Source: an uncultured Ignavibacteriales bacterium (GTDB taxonomy: Bacteria > Bacteroidota > Ignavibacteria > Ignavibacteriales > Melioribacteraceae). From it: 62,897 bases of DNA. The notes under the pieces were generated by a model. That model was not told the DNA's origin and ran no database searches. It saw nothing but the letters and a program-made list of their open reading frames with translations. The DNA is taken from positions 1 to 62,897 of the forward strand of contig CAMZLW010000010.1 in the NCBI GenBank assembly GCA_947311785.1. The letters are read 5' to 3'. This document shows, in pieces, positions 26,665 through 36,625 of the stretch (its first letter is position 1; each line of letters starts with the position of its first letter). The position numbers and the translations under genes were made by a program.

Positions 26665-27666
26665 TTAAGATTCTAATTCAGTTTTCATTCCACGAGTCAT
26701 AAGATCGTAAGTTACTTTCATAGGGTCTTTGCCGTTGAAGAGAATATTATATACGGCATTTGCAATAGGCACATCAATGTGATGTTTTGCGGCAAGTTGG
26801 TGAACTGATTTACAAGTTTCAATGCCTTCTGCTACCATTGTCATTCCTTTTAAGATTTCTGGAAGTTTTCTACCCATTCCAATTTGTTCACCAACGTAGC
26901 GGTTTCTACTATGCTTACTCATACAAGTTACAATTAAATCGCCCATGCCAGATAGCCCTGAAAAGGTTTGAGGTTTTGCACCAAGTTCAATTCCAAGCCT
27001 CGAAATTTCGGCAATTCCTCGTGTCATAATTGCCGCTTTTGTGTTATCGCCAAATTTAGCACCATCAATAATACCAGCACCAACAGCAATTACATTTTTT
27101 AACGCTCCGCCAAGTTCAACTCCAACAATATCAGTAGATGAATAAACTCTGAAATATGAATTTGAAAAAGCCGTTTGAATTTCAATCGCAGTTTCTAAAC
27201 TATTTGAAGCTGCAACTACAGCGGTAGGTATTTTTCGGCTAACTTCTTCTGCGTGGCTTGGTCCAGAAAGAACTCCCACAGAGTCTTCTGAGACTCCAAG
27301 TTCTTCCATAATAATATGATTAACAGTAAGTAATGTATCTCGTTCAATCCCTTTAGAGACACTTACAAAAGTTGTATTTTCAAATGGAATTTTTTTAATT
27401 TGCTTTAGAACATTTCTAACAAATTGTGTAGGAGTTGCAATAACAATCAAGTGTTTATTTGTGGCAGCATCTTTTAGCGAATGAGTAATTTCCATCTCAC
27501 GTGGTAGTTTAACCCCAGGTAAAAATATTTTATTTTCGTAATGCTTCTTTAAATTTTTGCAATACTGTTTGTTGTATTCCCAAAGAGTTACTTCATGACC
27601 ATTATTAGCAAGAATAATTGCTAATGCTGTTCCCCAACTTCCACCACCTAAAACTGCTACATTCAT
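26665..27666 (-). CDS. gpsA: Glycerol-3-phosphate dehydrogenase [NAD(P)+]
   Basis: It reduces dihydroxyacetone phosphate to sn-glycerol 3-phosphate, the backbone for phospholipids. The dinucleotide-binding motif LGGGSWGTALA is at residues 5-15. VSKGIE, LSGPSHAEEV and the catalytic ALKNVIAVGAGIIDG Lys segment (near 190) follow, with the C-terminal family motif HIDVPIANAVYNIL. It starts five bases before the stop-side of plsY's product in the same transcript; plsY then uses the product. Confidence 0.96.
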   Translation of the reverse strand: MNVAVLGGGSWGTALAIILANNGHEVTLWEYNKQYCKNLKKHYENKIFLPGVKLPREMEITHSLKDAATNKHLIVIATPTQFVRNVLKQIKKIPFENTTFVSVSKGIERDTLLTVNHIIMEELGVSEDSVGVLSGPSHAEEVSRKIPTAVVAASNSLETAIEIQTAFSNSYFRVYSSTDIVGVELGGALKNVIAVGAGIIDGAKFGDNTKAAIMTRGIAEISRLGIELGAKPQTFSGLSGMGDLIVTCMSKHSRNRYVGEQIGMGRKLPEILKGMTMVAEGIETCKSVHQLAAKHHIDVPIANAVYNILFNGKDPMKVTYDLMTRGMKTELES

Positions 27667-27671
27667 AATTA

Positions 27672-28331
27672 TTATTTCTTTTTAATTTTAATTTTATTCT
27701 CGTTTCCTTGAAGCAATCTTTTAATATTTGCTTTGTGAGTGAACATAACAAGTAACGCAAGAAAAATTGTTAATGGAAGAATTGTATGATAACCAGATAT
27801 ATCAACGTCAAAAATGTTTTCGCGTATTATCATTATTATTGGAACAGAGAACGCTGCTGCCAAAGAGCCAAGTGAAATATATTTTGATACTGCAACAACA
27901 ATAGCAAACACAACTAAGCCAAGTAGCATATCTACAGTAACAATTGATACTAAAATTCCTAAGCCAGTTGCAATTCCTTTGCCACCTTTGAAGCCAGCAA
28001 AGATTGTCCAGATATGCCCAAGTATTGCAAAAACTCCAGCAATAATTTGAACTAAAGTAAAATCGTCAAAAGGTGTTGCATTAGGAAATGGAAAATTTCC
28101 ATAATACAAACGTGCAACTAATAATACTGCAATTGCTCCTTTAAGTGCATCAAGCAGAATTACAGAAATTCCATATTTCCAACCAAGAACTCTAAAAACA
28201 TTAGAGCCACCAGCGTTTCCGCTACCATGTTGACGAATATCTATGCCCTTCACTATTTTGCTCATTATTATACTTGTTGGAATTGAACCAACCAAATATG
28301 AAAGAAGAGCTATAACCAATAAATTTAACAT
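27672..28331 (-). CDS. plsY: Glycerol-3-phosphate acyltransferase PlsY
   Basis: This polytopic inner-membrane enzyme transfers acyl groups from acyl-phosphate to glycerol 3-phosphate. The three family motifs are seen: IPTSIIMSK with the nearby GSGNAGGSNVFR (residues ~37-48), and GFKGGKGIATGLG (~110-122). The C-terminus is Lys-rich. It lies five bases upstream of gpsA in an operon, supplying and using the same metabolite. No plsX or plsC gene is adjacent. Confidence 0.95.
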   Translation of the reverse strand: MLNLLVIALLSYLVGSIPTSIIMSKIVKGIDIRQHGSGNAGGSNVFRVLGWKYGISVILLDALKGAIAVLLVARLYYGNFPFPNATPFDDFTLVQIIAGVFAILGHIWTIFAGFKGGKGIATGLGILVSIVTVDMLLGLVVFAIVVAVSKYISLGSLAAAFSVPIIMIIRENIFDVDISGYHTILPLTIFLALLVMFTHKANIKRLLQGNENKIKIKKK

Positions 28332-28379
28332 AATTTCCTTAAAATTATTTAGAGTAGAAAGTATTTAACAAATAATGAA

Positions 28380-29066
28380 TCATATTGTTTCAATATCACT
28401 AATAATTGTGAAAAGGTCAAGGTCTGATTGTGTTGTTACTTTAAAATTAAGCGAAGACCCTTCCACTATTTTTATTTTATTTGATGCTTTATGTAACAAA
28501 ACAGATTCATCAGTTCCAACAAAATTATTTAAGTTTGCTAATTCCATAGCATCAAGCAATATTTTATACTTTGATATTTGTGGAGTTTGAACATGATATG
28601 TTAGATTTCTATCAAGATAATTTTGTACAAACTCATTGCCTGAAACTAATGTATCTGTAGCTTTAATAGCTACAATTACATTATCGAATTTTTTTGCTTC
28701 GGTTATAGCTTTGTGCAAAATATTTTTAGAAAGGAGTGGGCGAGCTGCATCGTGAACAATAATGATGTCATCGTCCACAGCATTGGTAGCTTGCAAAGCG
28801 TTAAAAACAGAATCTTGCCTCTCTTTGCCACCTTCAATAATTTTGTAAAGTTTTGCTATTTTATATTTAGATTTTATTTCTTCAAGAAGAGAAAAATATT
28901 CTGGTTGAGCAGCAATAATTATTTTGTCAATTAAACTACATTCTTGAAAAATTTCTAATGTATATGCAATAAGCTCTTTACCTTTAACTTTTACGTATTG
29001 TTTAGGTAAAGAGCTATTAATCCTTTTTCCAATTCCACCCGAAGGTATTATTGCAAACCGAGTCAT
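28380..29066 (-). CDS. ispD: 2-C-methyl-D-erythritol 4-phosphate cytidylyltransferase
   Basis: This is the third step of the MEP isoprenoid pathway. IIPSGGIGKRI near the N-terminus is the nucleotide-binding loop (usually AAG-x-G-x-R), followed by LPKQYVKVKGKELIAYTLE, GGKERQDSVFNAL and VHDAARPLL. Downstream, IKATDTLV and the RNLTYHVQTPQ segment complete the active site. The PSGG instead of AAGG in the loop is a small deviation seen in this region of the sequence only. It starts one base from the queA stop. Confidence 0.92.
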   Translation of the reverse strand: MTRFAIIPSGGIGKRINSSLPKQYVKVKGKELIAYTLEIFQECSLIDKIIIAAQPEYFSLLEEIKSKYKIAKLYKIIEGGKERQDSVFNALQATNAVDDDIIIVHDAARPLLSKNILHKAITEAKKFDNVIVAIKATDTLVSGNEFVQNYLDRNLTYHVQTPQISKYKILLDAMELANLNNFVGTDESVLLHKASNKIKIVEGSSLNFKVTTQSDLDLFTIISDIETI

Positions 29067-29067
29067 G

Positions 29068-30105
29068 TTAAATTATTAACATTGCATCGCCATAACTTAA
29101 GAAGCGATATTTTTCTCGTAATGCTTTTTTATAACCTTTCATCATCAAGTCATATCCAGCAAAAGCAGCTGTAAGCATAAGTAGAGTAGATTCTGGCTGA
29201 TGAAAATTAGTGATTAATTTATCAACAACTTTGAAATCATAATCTGGAAAGATGAATTTATCAGTCCAACCAAAATTTGGTTTCACTGCACCATCTGCAG
29301 TAATACTTGTTTCAACAGCACGCGTTGCACTTGTTCCAACAACAAAAACACTTTTTTTAGCTTTTTTAGCTTTGTTAATAACATCAACAGTTTTTTCTGG
29401 AATTTCAAAATACTCCGAGTCCATTCTGTGCTTAGTTAAATCTTCAACTTCAACTGGTCTAAAAGTTCCAAGACCAATGTGAAGAATTACAGGAACAACT
29501 TTTATTCCTTTTTTCTTTATCTTTTTTACAAGTTCTGGTGTAAAGTGTAGTGATGCCGTGGGTGCGGCAACCGAGCCATCTTCTTTTGCAAAAATTGCTT
29601 GATAATTTTCACGATCTTCTTTTACAGTTTCACGCTTAATATAAGGGGGTAGGGGAGTTAAGCCCATTTTGTCAATTGCTTTAAAAATATCACCAGAGTC
29701 AGAATTAAAACGAACAGTTCTGCCACGTGAAGTTGTGTTATCAATAACTTCACACCAAAGTTTATCGTTAAAATATATTCTGTTTCCAATTCTTACTTTA
29801 CGTGCAGGGTCAACAATTACATCCCAAATATTTTCTTTTTTATTTAATTCGCGTAAAACAAATACTTCAATAGTAGCATTTGTTCTTTCTTTTTTTCCGA
29901 ACAATCTAGCTTGCATAACTTTTGTTTCGTTAACAACAAGCACATCGCCTCTCGACATATAGTCAACTACATCTGAGAATTTTTTTTGCTCAATACTATT
30001 TTCGGCTCTATTAAGAACCATTAGTTTTGAACTATCTCTAGGGCTAACTGGATGTTTAGCAATGTATGTTCCTGGAAGATTATATTTAAAATCTGTGAGT
30101 TTCAT
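29068..30105 (-). CDS. queA: S-adenosylmethionine:tRNA ribosyltransferase-isomerase
   Basis: It makes epoxyqueuosine in tRNA, a late step of queuosine synthesis. The opening LTDFKYNLPGTYIAKHP, SRGDVLVVNETKVMQARLFG, and the C-terminal ITNFHQPESTLLMLTAAFAG are signature segments. APTASLHFTPEL lies in the middle. The length, 345 residues, is normal. ispD follows one base after its stop, so they are co-transcribed. Confidence 0.95.
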   Translation of the reverse strand: MKLTDFKYNLPGTYIAKHPVSPRDSSKLMVLNRAENSIEQKKFSDVVDYMSRGDVLVVNETKVMQARLFGKKERTNATIEVFVLRELNKKENIWDVIVDPARKVRIGNRIYFNDKLWCEVIDNTTSRGRTVRFNSDSGDIFKAIDKMGLTPLPPYIKRETVKEDRENYQAIFAKEDGSVAAPTASLHFTPELVKKIKKKGIKVVPVILHIGLGTFRPVEVEDLTKHRMDSEYFEIPEKTVDVINKAKKAKKSVFVVGTSATRAVETSITADGAVKPNFGWTDKFIFPDYDFKVVDKLITNFHQPESTLLMLTAAFAGYDLMMKGYKKALREKYRFLSYGDAMLII

Positions 30106-30148
30106 TTGTACCTCAATACTTCATATTCTAATTAAATTAAAAATAAAA

Positions 30149-30176
30149 TTTGCGGCTAATTTTATTAGCCGCAAAA
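30149..30176 (-). terminator. Terminator of ppdK
   Basis: A perfect 12-bp stem (TTTGCGGCTAAT / ATTAGCCGCAAA) has a three-base loop. On the minus strand it follows the ppdK stop within a few bases and runs into a T-rich tail (30149 down to ~30138). It separates ppdK from queA. Confidence 0.85.
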
Positions 30177-30180
30177 TAAA

Positions 30181-32901
30181 TTATTTTCTTGGATTTTGGA
30201 TTGATGCTTGAGCAGCCGCCAAACGTGCAATTGGCACACGGAATGGAGAACAACTTACATAATCCAAACCAGTTCTGTGGCAGAAATCGACTGACGATGG
30301 TTCGCCACCATGCTCGCCACAAATACCAAGTTTAATATCAGGGCGTGTTTCTCTACCTTTTTTACAAGCCATTTCAACCAATTGCCCAACACCTTCTTGA
30401 TCAAGAACTTCAAACGGATCGTGTTTCAATATTCCTTTCTCAATATATATTGGTAAAAATTTACCAGCATCATCACGAGAATATCCAAATGTCATTTGTG
30501 TTAAATCGTTAGTTCCAAATGAGAAGAACTCTGCACTTTCTGCAATTTTATTTGCAATTAAAGCAGCACGAGGAATTTCAATCATTGTTCCAACCATATG
30601 GTCAATCTTTTCGTTTCTTTCTTCAAAGATTTTTTCAATAGTATTGCGAACAATTGTTTCTTGCATTTTCATTTCTTCGTAAGTTCCAGTAAGTGGAATC
30701 ATTATTTCTGGTTTTGCAACAATACCTTTTGCTTTAAGATTTAACGCAGCCTCAATGATAGCACGGGTTTGCATAACTGTAATTTCTGGATAAGTATTCC
30801 CAAGACGGCAACCTCTATGACCCAACATTGGGTTGAATTCTGCCAAGTCTTCAACTTTTTCTTTAATTACTTCAATTGAAACGCCCATTACATCAGCCAT
30901 TTCTTGTTGACCTTTTACATCGTGAGGAACAAACTCGTGCAAAGGAGGATCAAGTAAACGAACTGTAACAGGAAGATCGTGCATAGCAGTAAAAATTCCT
31001 TCAAAATCTTCTCTTTGAATTGGAAGTAATTTTGCTAATGCTTCTTCGCGTCCTGCTAAATCTTCTGCAAGAATCATTTCGCGCATTGCAACAATTTTTG
31101 AGCCTTCAAAGAACATATGCTCAGTTCTGCAAAGACCAATACCTTTAGCTCCAAAGTTACGAGCAACTTCACTATCGTGAGGTGTATCGGCGTTTGTGCG
31201 AACATACATATCAGTATGCTTTGAAGTTAGTTCCATTAGTTTACCAAAGTTGCCACTAAGCTCAGGATTAATAGTTGCAATTTTACCTTCGTACAATTCA
31301 CCAGTAGAACCATTTACCGAAACCCAATCGCCTTGGTTAAAAACTTCACCATTAATTGTTAAAGTTCTAGCTTTGTAATCAATTTTTAACTCACCAGCAC
31401 CAGATACACAGCATTTACCCATGCCACGAGCAACAACAGCCGCATGCGATGTCATTCCGCCACGAGCAGTAAGAATACCATTAGCAACGTTCATGCCTTC
31501 TAAATCTTCAGGTGATGTTTCAATACGTGTTAAAATTGAGTTGTCGTATTTTGCTGCTTCATCGGCAAAGAAAACTAACTGACCAGTAGCAGCACCAGGA
31601 GATGCAGGTAAACCTTTAGTTAAGACTTTTGCAGCAGCCATTGCATCTTTATCAAATACTGGGTGAAGAAGCTCGTCAAGTTTATTTGGCTCAACTCTCA
31701 TTAGTGCATCTTGTTCATCAATTTCACCAGCTTCAAGCATTTCAATTGCAATACGAACCATTGCAGCACCAGTACGTTTACCGTTACGAGTTTGTAACAA
31801 CCAAAGTTTTCCGTCTTGTATTGTAAACTCAAGATCCTGCATATCTTTGTAATGGTCTTCAAGTTTTTGCTGAATTGTGTTTAACTCTTCGTAAACTTTT
31901 GGCATTACTTCTTCGAGAGAAGGGAAGTCTTTTGCTCTTGCTTCTTCTGAAACACCAGCTAATACTGCCCAACGTTTTGAACCTTCAAGAGTAATTTGTT
32001 GAGGTGTGCGAACGCCAGCAACAACATCTTCGCCTTGTGCGTCAATTAAATATTCGCCATTAAAAATATTTTCTCCAGTTCCTGCATCACGAGTAAATGC
32101 AACACCAGTTCCAGAATTAGAACCCATGTTTCCGTAAACCATTGCTTGAACATTTACAGCTGTTCCCCATTCAGCAGGAATTTTATTCATTTTACGATAG
32201 TAGATTGCTCGGTCAGTCATCCAGCTATCAAATACAGCCATTACTGCACCCCAAAGTTGATCCCAAGGGTTGTCAGGAAAGTCGTGTCCAGTTTGTTTTT
32301 TTACTGCGTCTTTAAATTTAGTTACTAACTCTTTCAAAGAATTAACACTTAAATCAGTATCATTTTCAACACCATTAGCTTCTTTAACTTCTTCAAGAAT
32401 TGCTTCAAACGGATCAATGTCTTCTTTACTTTCTGGTTTCATTCCAAGCACAACATCGCCATACATTTGAACAAAACGACGATAAGAATCCCAGGCAAAT
32501 CTTTCGTTGCCAGATTTTTTTGCAATACCTTCAACTGCAATATCATTTAACCCTAGGTTTAATACTGTATCCATCATGCCTGGCATAGAAACTCTAGCAC
32601 CAGAGCGAACAGATACAAGAAGTGGATTCTCAGAATCGTTAAACTTTGCACCCATAATTTCTTCAAGGTTCTTTACAGATTCTTCAACTTCTGATTTGAT
32701 TAACTCAACAGCCTTCTCTTTTCCTTGTTGATTGTAGATAGTACAAACTTCTGTTGTAATTGTAAATCCAGCAGGTACTGGAACACCAATTAGGCTCATC
32801 TCTGCTAAGTTAGCACCTTTGCCACCTAACAGATTTCTCATATCTGCTTTACCATCTGTTTTGTTACCTCCAAAGAAGTAAACGTGTTTTGAACTTTCCA
32901 T
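30181..32901 (-). CDS. ppdK: Pyruvate, phosphate dikinase
   Basis: It interconverts pyruvate, ATP and phosphate with PEP, AMP and PPi. The N-terminal ATP-grasp domain opens with VYFFGG and LLGGKGANLAEM. The swivelling phosphohistidine domain has GGMTSHAAVVARGMG (catalytic His). The C-terminal PEP domain ends with GICGEHGGEPSSVDFC and the family tail. Start: I use the ATG at 32901, preceded by GGAGG with eight-base spacing, not the in-frame TTG 15 bases upstream that overlaps that site. The product has 906 residues. It is flanked by a terminator on its 3' side. Confidence 0.96.
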   Translation of the reverse strand: MESSKHVYFFGGNKTDGKADMRNLLGGKGANLAEMSLIGVPVPAGFTITTEVCTIYNQQGKEKAVELIKSEVEESVKNLEEIMGAKFNDSENPLLVSVRSGARVSMPGMMDTVLNLGLNDIAVEGIAKKSGNERFAWDSYRRFVQMYGDVVLGMKPESKEDIDPFEAILEEVKEANGVENDTDLSVNSLKELVTKFKDAVKKQTGHDFPDNPWDQLWGAVMAVFDSWMTDRAIYYRKMNKIPAEWGTAVNVQAMVYGNMGSNSGTGVAFTRDAGTGENIFNGEYLIDAQGEDVVAGVRTPQQITLEGSKRWAVLAGVSEEARAKDFPSLEEVMPKVYEELNTIQQKLEDHYKDMQDLEFTIQDGKLWLLQTRNGKRTGAAMVRIAIEMLEAGEIDEQDALMRVEPNKLDELLHPVFDKDAMAAAKVLTKGLPASPGAATGQLVFFADEAAKYDNSILTRIETSPEDLEGMNVANGILTARGGMTSHAAVVARGMGKCCVSGAGELKIDYKARTLTINGEVFNQGDWVSVNGSTGELYEGKIATINPELSGNFGKLMELTSKHTDMYVRTNADTPHDSEVARNFGAKGIGLCRTEHMFFEGSKIVAMREMILAEDLAGREEALAKLLPIQREDFEGIFTAMHDLPVTVRLLDPPLHEFVPHDVKGQQEMADVMGVSIEVIKEKVEDLAEFNPMLGHRGCRLGNTYPEITVMQTRAIIEAALNLKAKGIVAKPEIMIPLTGTYEEMKMQETIVRNTIEKIFEERNEKIDHMVGTMIEIPRAALIANKIAESAEFFSFGTNDLTQMTFGYSRDDAGKFLPIYIEKGILKHDPFEVLDQEGVGQLVEMACKKGRETRPDIKLGICGEHGGEPSSVDFCHRTGLDYVSCSPFRVPIARLAAAQASIQNPRK

Positions 32902-32931
32902 TTGTTTTTCCTCCAAATGAGTTTTAGTTAT

Positions 32932-33990
32932 TTAAGTAATAGTTTTTAATATCTCGTTGTTGAAATCATCTGCATCTTCAACTTGCAGTTCGATCTTTAG
33001 AAAATATATATCAATGTCATCTAGCTCTTTTGTAAACTCCTTTAATTTTACAAAATCCTTTTCTGTTGTAATAACAGATTGTGAATTTGTATCGTAAAAA
33101 GTTTTACGTATTTGCTGAACTTCTTTTTCGCTATACTCCTTGTGGTCTTTGAACAACATTCTATTTTTAATATCAATATTGTTGTCTTCAAGAACTTTTA
33201 AAAATGAAAATGGACGAGCAATTCCGCAAACAACTAAACTTTTTTGTCCCTTAAATTCTGTAAGGCTGTATAGTTGTTCATTCTTTACATCAATAAGTCC
33301 GGCTGATTTATAGTATCCATAATGGATTTGCTTGTTTGCCATCAAGCCTTTAAACTTTTTTGATAACTCTCTCTTTGCATTGAACTTTCTGTTTATCAAA
33401 ATTATATCAGCTCTATCAATTGCAGAAAATGATTCTCTCATTCTTCCAACTGGTAAAGTTTTCTGCTCAATACTATCACGCTTCATTAAAAAGCGTTGGT
33501 CAAAAATTAAAATATTTAAGTCTCGTGCAATCCATCTGTGTTGGTAAGCATCATCAAGCACAATGGCTTCAACACCAGTTTCGGCAATAAGTTTCTTTGC
33601 CCCTAAAACTCTTTTTTCGGATACGGCTGCTGGAACTTTACATTCTGTTGCAACTTGCACAATTTCATCACCACTTTTATTTACAGATAGTAATAATTTC
33701 TCTCCATCCGAAACTAGCTTAAAGCCTTTTGAATTTCTGCCGTAGCCTCTACTAAGAATTCCAACTTTAATATTATTCTTTTTCAAAAGTTTTGTTACAT
33801 AAACAACAGCAGGAGTTTTACCAGAACCGCCAACGGTTAAATTACCTACAGAAATTACTTTTGCATTAACTTTCTCTTCACTAAAAAGTCCTTTTTCGAA
33901 AAGAAAATTTCTAAAGCCCATTATTGCTGAGTATGGCACAGCAAAGGGCGAAAGAATTTCTACTAAATATTTAAGATATTTCTTCTGCAT
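32932..33990 (-). CDS. lpxK: Tetraacyldisaccharide 4'-kinase
   Basis: It phosphorylates the 4' position of the lipid A disaccharide at the inner membrane. The Walker A motif SVGNLTVGGSGKTP (~residues 46-59) and the DDAYQHRWIARD segment (~140-150) identify it. The N-terminal hydrophobic helix matches the family. Its start lies inside the end of the upstream acyltransferase gene (20-base overlap), so translation is coupled. It follows lpxB and an LpxL-like acyltransferase in the same operon. Confidence 0.95.
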   Translation of the reverse strand: MQKKYLKYLVEILSPFAVPYSAIMGFRNFLFEKGLFSEEKVNAKVISVGNLTVGGSGKTPAVVYVTKLLKKNNIKVGILSRGYGRNSKGFKLVSDGEKLLLSVNKSGDEIVQVATECKVPAAVSEKRVLGAKKLIAETGVEAIVLDDAYQHRWIARDLNILIFDQRFLMKRDSIEQKTLPVGRMRESFSAIDRADIILINRKFNAKRELSKKFKGLMANKQIHYGYYKSAGLIDVKNEQLYSLTEFKGQKSLVVCGIARPFSFLKVLEDNNIDIKNRMLFKDHKEYSEKEVQQIRKTFYDTNSQSVITTEKDFVKLKEFTKELDDIDIYFLKIELQVEDADDFNNEILKTIT

Positions 33991-34630
33991 CTTTTTGTAA
34001 TTGATTTAACAAAACATCACACTCGGTAATAATTTTGGAAGTTTCATCTCTGCTCAATTCACTTTTAATAAAAATTGGATTTGAATATTTAACCACTACT
34101 TTGCTAAAGAATTTTGGAATTTCAAATTTATCCCAACTACTAAAAATATATTTTTTCTTGTAAGCAACTCCGCACAGCACTAACGGAATTGAGGAACGTT
34201 GTGCTGTAATTACTGCTCCAGCTTTCATCACACGTGGCGGTCCTGTTGGACCATCTGGTGTAATTGATACTGAAAAATTATTTTTACTATTTTCAAGTAG
34301 AGTGTTTAACGCTTCCTTCCCACCTTTGTGACTGGAACCTCGTTCCACTTTATAGCCCCATTTAACAAGGCTATTAGCAAGTAGTGAGCCATCTTTACTT
34401 TGGCTAACCAACGCAGAAAAATTTAGATTGCGATGGAGATACCAAGGTATCAACATTGTCCCGTGCCAAAAAGCTAATACAAAATTTTGATTGCTTGTAA
34501 TTAGTTTATCAACTTCGTTAAAATTATCTCTCTTTATCTTTACAGTTTTACAAAGAACATTAATAATGCTATGAAGAAAAATATTACCAAGGTTTCTCAA
34601 TAAATCTTGTTTTAATTTTCTAAACTTCAT
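33971..34630 (-). CDS. LpxL-like / DUF374 lysophospholipid acyltransferase
   Basis: This 219-residue acyltransferase has FWHGTMLIPWYLHRN near residue 53, KDGSLLAN, and the SITPDGPTGPPRVMKAG motif near 127, all characteristic of the DUF374 family. Members are thought to add secondary acyl chains during lipid A assembly, which fits its place between lpxB and lpxK. The overlap with both neighbours (11 and 20 bases) shows a tight operon. Acyl specificity cannot be inferred. Confidence 0.87.
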   Translation of the reverse strand: MKFRKLKQDLLRNLGNIFLHSIINVLCKTVKIKRDNFNEVDKLITSNQNFVLAFWHGTMLIPWYLHRNLNFSALVSQSKDGSLLANSLVKWGYKVERGSSHKGGKEALNTLLENSKNNFSVSITPDGPTGPPRVMKAGAVITAQRSSIPLVLCGVAYKKKYIFSSWDKFEIPKFFSKVVVKYSNPIFIKSELSRDETSKIITECDVLLNQLQKDAEEIS

Positions 34631-35762
34631 TTAGCATATCTAAAATTATTTTTGAAGCATTCTCAGATGCACCTGTGTTACCAAGTTTTCTCTTTATTTT
34701 ATCTAACTCACTATTCAAATTTATTAAAGCGGAGTTGTCATTAAGTAACGACTGAATATATTCTGAAATTAACTCAGCGTTTACATCATCTTGAATAAAT
34801 TCTCTAACAACTGTTTTACCCGCTACAATATTGGGCATTGCAATGTGTTCAATTTTAACTAATCGTTTTGCAAGTTCGTAAGTTAGTTTGCTTGTTGAAT
34901 AAATTACCACAAACGGAAGCCCAATAATAGCAGCCTCTAAAGTAGATGTGCCAGATTTAATAATTCCAAATTTAGAATGTTTTAACAAATTATATGTGTT
35001 GCCTTTTACAATTTTAATAGTGTCGGATGAAATATATTGCTTAATATATTCCTCATCAAAGTTATCGGCACATGCAATAACCGTTTGTAAATTATTTTTC
35101 TTGCTTACTATTTCGGCAGTTTTAATTAACTCTGGAAGATGCTTTTCAATTTCGTGTTTTCTGCTTCCAGGAAGAATTAAAAATATTTCTTTATCTATTC
35201 CAAGCTCATTCATTAAAACTTTTTTAGATTTAAACTCAAACTTTTCAATTCGTTCAACAAGTGGATGCCCCACATATTCAACAGATACACCGCCATCTGT
35301 ATAGAACTTTTTTTCAAATGGGAAGACAATTAGCATTTCATCAACACGAGCTTTAATTTTTTTTATTCTTCCTTGATGCCAAGCCCAAATTTGTGGAGAA
35401 ATATAATAAACTACCTTTACTCCCAAGCTCTTTAGCTTTTTTGCAATTCTTAAATTAAAACCTGGATAGTCAATAAGTATTGCTAATTTTATTTTATTAA
35501 GTTTTACAAAGTTTATTATTGCCTTTTCTACTTTTAATATAAATGGGAGATGTTTAATTACTTCAATAAATCCGAGGAAAGCCATATCTTTAATATGATA
35601 CAGAGCGTTAACGCCACTCTCAATCATCTGATTACCAGCAATGCCCGAAAACTCCAATGCACTATTGGAGCTTAGCATAGCATTCACCAACGATGATGCG
35701 TGCATATCTCCCGAGGGTTCTCCAGCTAAAATTAATATTTTGTTGTTGAAGTCTTTTATCAT
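34620..35762 (-). CDS. lpxB: Lipid-A-disaccharide synthase
   Basis: It joins UDP-2,3-diacylglucosamine and lipid X to give the lipid A disaccharide. Family segments seen: AGEPSGDMHASSLV at the N-terminus, the mid-protein YYISPQIWAWHQGRIKKI, YVGHPLVERI, ILPGSRKHEI and SGTSTLEAAIIGLPFVVIY. The length of 380 residues is normal. It is the first gene of the lpxB-acyltransferase-lpxK operon. Upstream, 35763-35905 holds no recognisable gene. Confidence 0.96.
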   Translation of the reverse strand: MIKDFNNKILILAGEPSGDMHASSLVNAMLSSNSALEFSGIAGNQMIESGVNALYHIKDMAFLGFIEVIKHLPFILKVEKAIINFVKLNKIKLAILIDYPGFNLRIAKKLKSLGVKVVYYISPQIWAWHQGRIKKIKARVDEMLIVFPFEKKFYTDGGVSVEYVGHPLVERIEKFEFKSKKVLMNELGIDKEIFLILPGSRKHEIEKHLPELIKTAEIVSKKNNLQTVIACADNFDEEYIKQYISSDTIKIVKGNTYNLLKHSKFGIIKSGTSTLEAAIIGLPFVVIYSTSKLTYELAKRLVKIEHIAMPNIVAGKTVVREFIQDDVNAELISEYIQSLLNDNSALINLNSELDKIKRKLGNTGASENASKIILDMLNEV

Positions 35763-35905
35763 TTGTTAATACTACATCTCATTTTTTTTTATAACTTAAA
35801 TCTGCATTAGTAATTGTGAGCTTTTTTTTCGAAATAATCTAATACAGATTGCTTCGTAGTAAGGAAAACATTTGCCTTCTCACAACGACGAGGTTTCAAA
35901 TAAAA

Positions 35906-36625
35906 CTATCCTTGTGCATAAACAGCTTTTCTTTTTAATTCTGCTTGATGTCGTTTCTTTATCTTTTTCTTTTCAAGCAATGGTTCAATTCTATTAATTA
36001 CATCTTTAAAATTCTTATAAGGGTAATATGAAATTCTTTCTTTTTCGCAGAATTTCAACAATGTTTTTTTTGCAAAAATATAATCAACATATTGTGCAGG
36101 GCATGTATCGGAGTATCCATCGCCAATATATATTGTTACATCATCATCGCTACTATTTTCAATTATATGATTTCGTTTACAGTTGCCACAGTCTTTACAT
36201 TCCTCATCGGAGTAGGGGAATGATGCTTGTAACCCATTTTCTGTAAAGACTAATTTATTTGAAAAAAACTTTAAATGACTAAATCCAGTTCTCTTAAAAA
36301 TTCTTTTTATATAATAATCCATTCCATCACTAACAATTATAAGTTCTAGTCCTTTTTTTTCACAGAAAGAAACAAATTCTTTAAAACCATAACTTATTTC
36401 GATAGTATCAATAAATTTATTAAACCTATCTGGAGTTAAATTAGTTACAAGGGCTAAAAGTTCGCTCCACTCTTGGGCAGAATCAATTTCTTTATTAAGC
36501 CAACGATTAAATATTTCGTAAGCTTTCCCTGAATCTCCAAATTTTAAGAACATATGTTCGCTAACATCTTTGGTGGTTATAGTCCCATCAAAGTCGCAAA
36601 ATATTTTTATTTTTTGCTCCCTCAT
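35906..36625 (-). CDS. HAD-IB phosphatase (MtnX / phosphoserine phosphatase-like)
   Basis: The catalytic FCDFDGTITTKD (Asp nucleophile and acid, residues ~10-21), LIIVSDGMDYYIKRIF (motif II Ser) and YIGDGYSDTCPA (motif IV) place it in HAD subfamily IB. SerB and MtnX are its closest-looking relatives. YSDEECKDCGNCKRNHII carries three Cys, reminiscent of the MtnX-like cap. The substrate is uncertain. The start ATG overlaps the smc stop (ATGA), so it is translationally coupled to smc. Confidence 0.82.
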   Translation of the reverse strand: MREQKIKIFCDFDGTITTKDVSEHMFLKFGDSGKAYEIFNRWLNKEIDSAQEWSELLALVTNLTPDRFNKFIDTIEISYGFKEFVSFCEKKGLELIIVSDGMDYYIKRIFKRTGFSHLKFFSNKLVFTENGLQASFPYSDEECKDCGNCKRNHIIENSSDDDVTIYIGDGYSDTCPAQYVDYIFAKKTLLKFCEKERISYYPYKNFKDVINRIEPLLEKKKIKKRHQAELKRKAVYAQG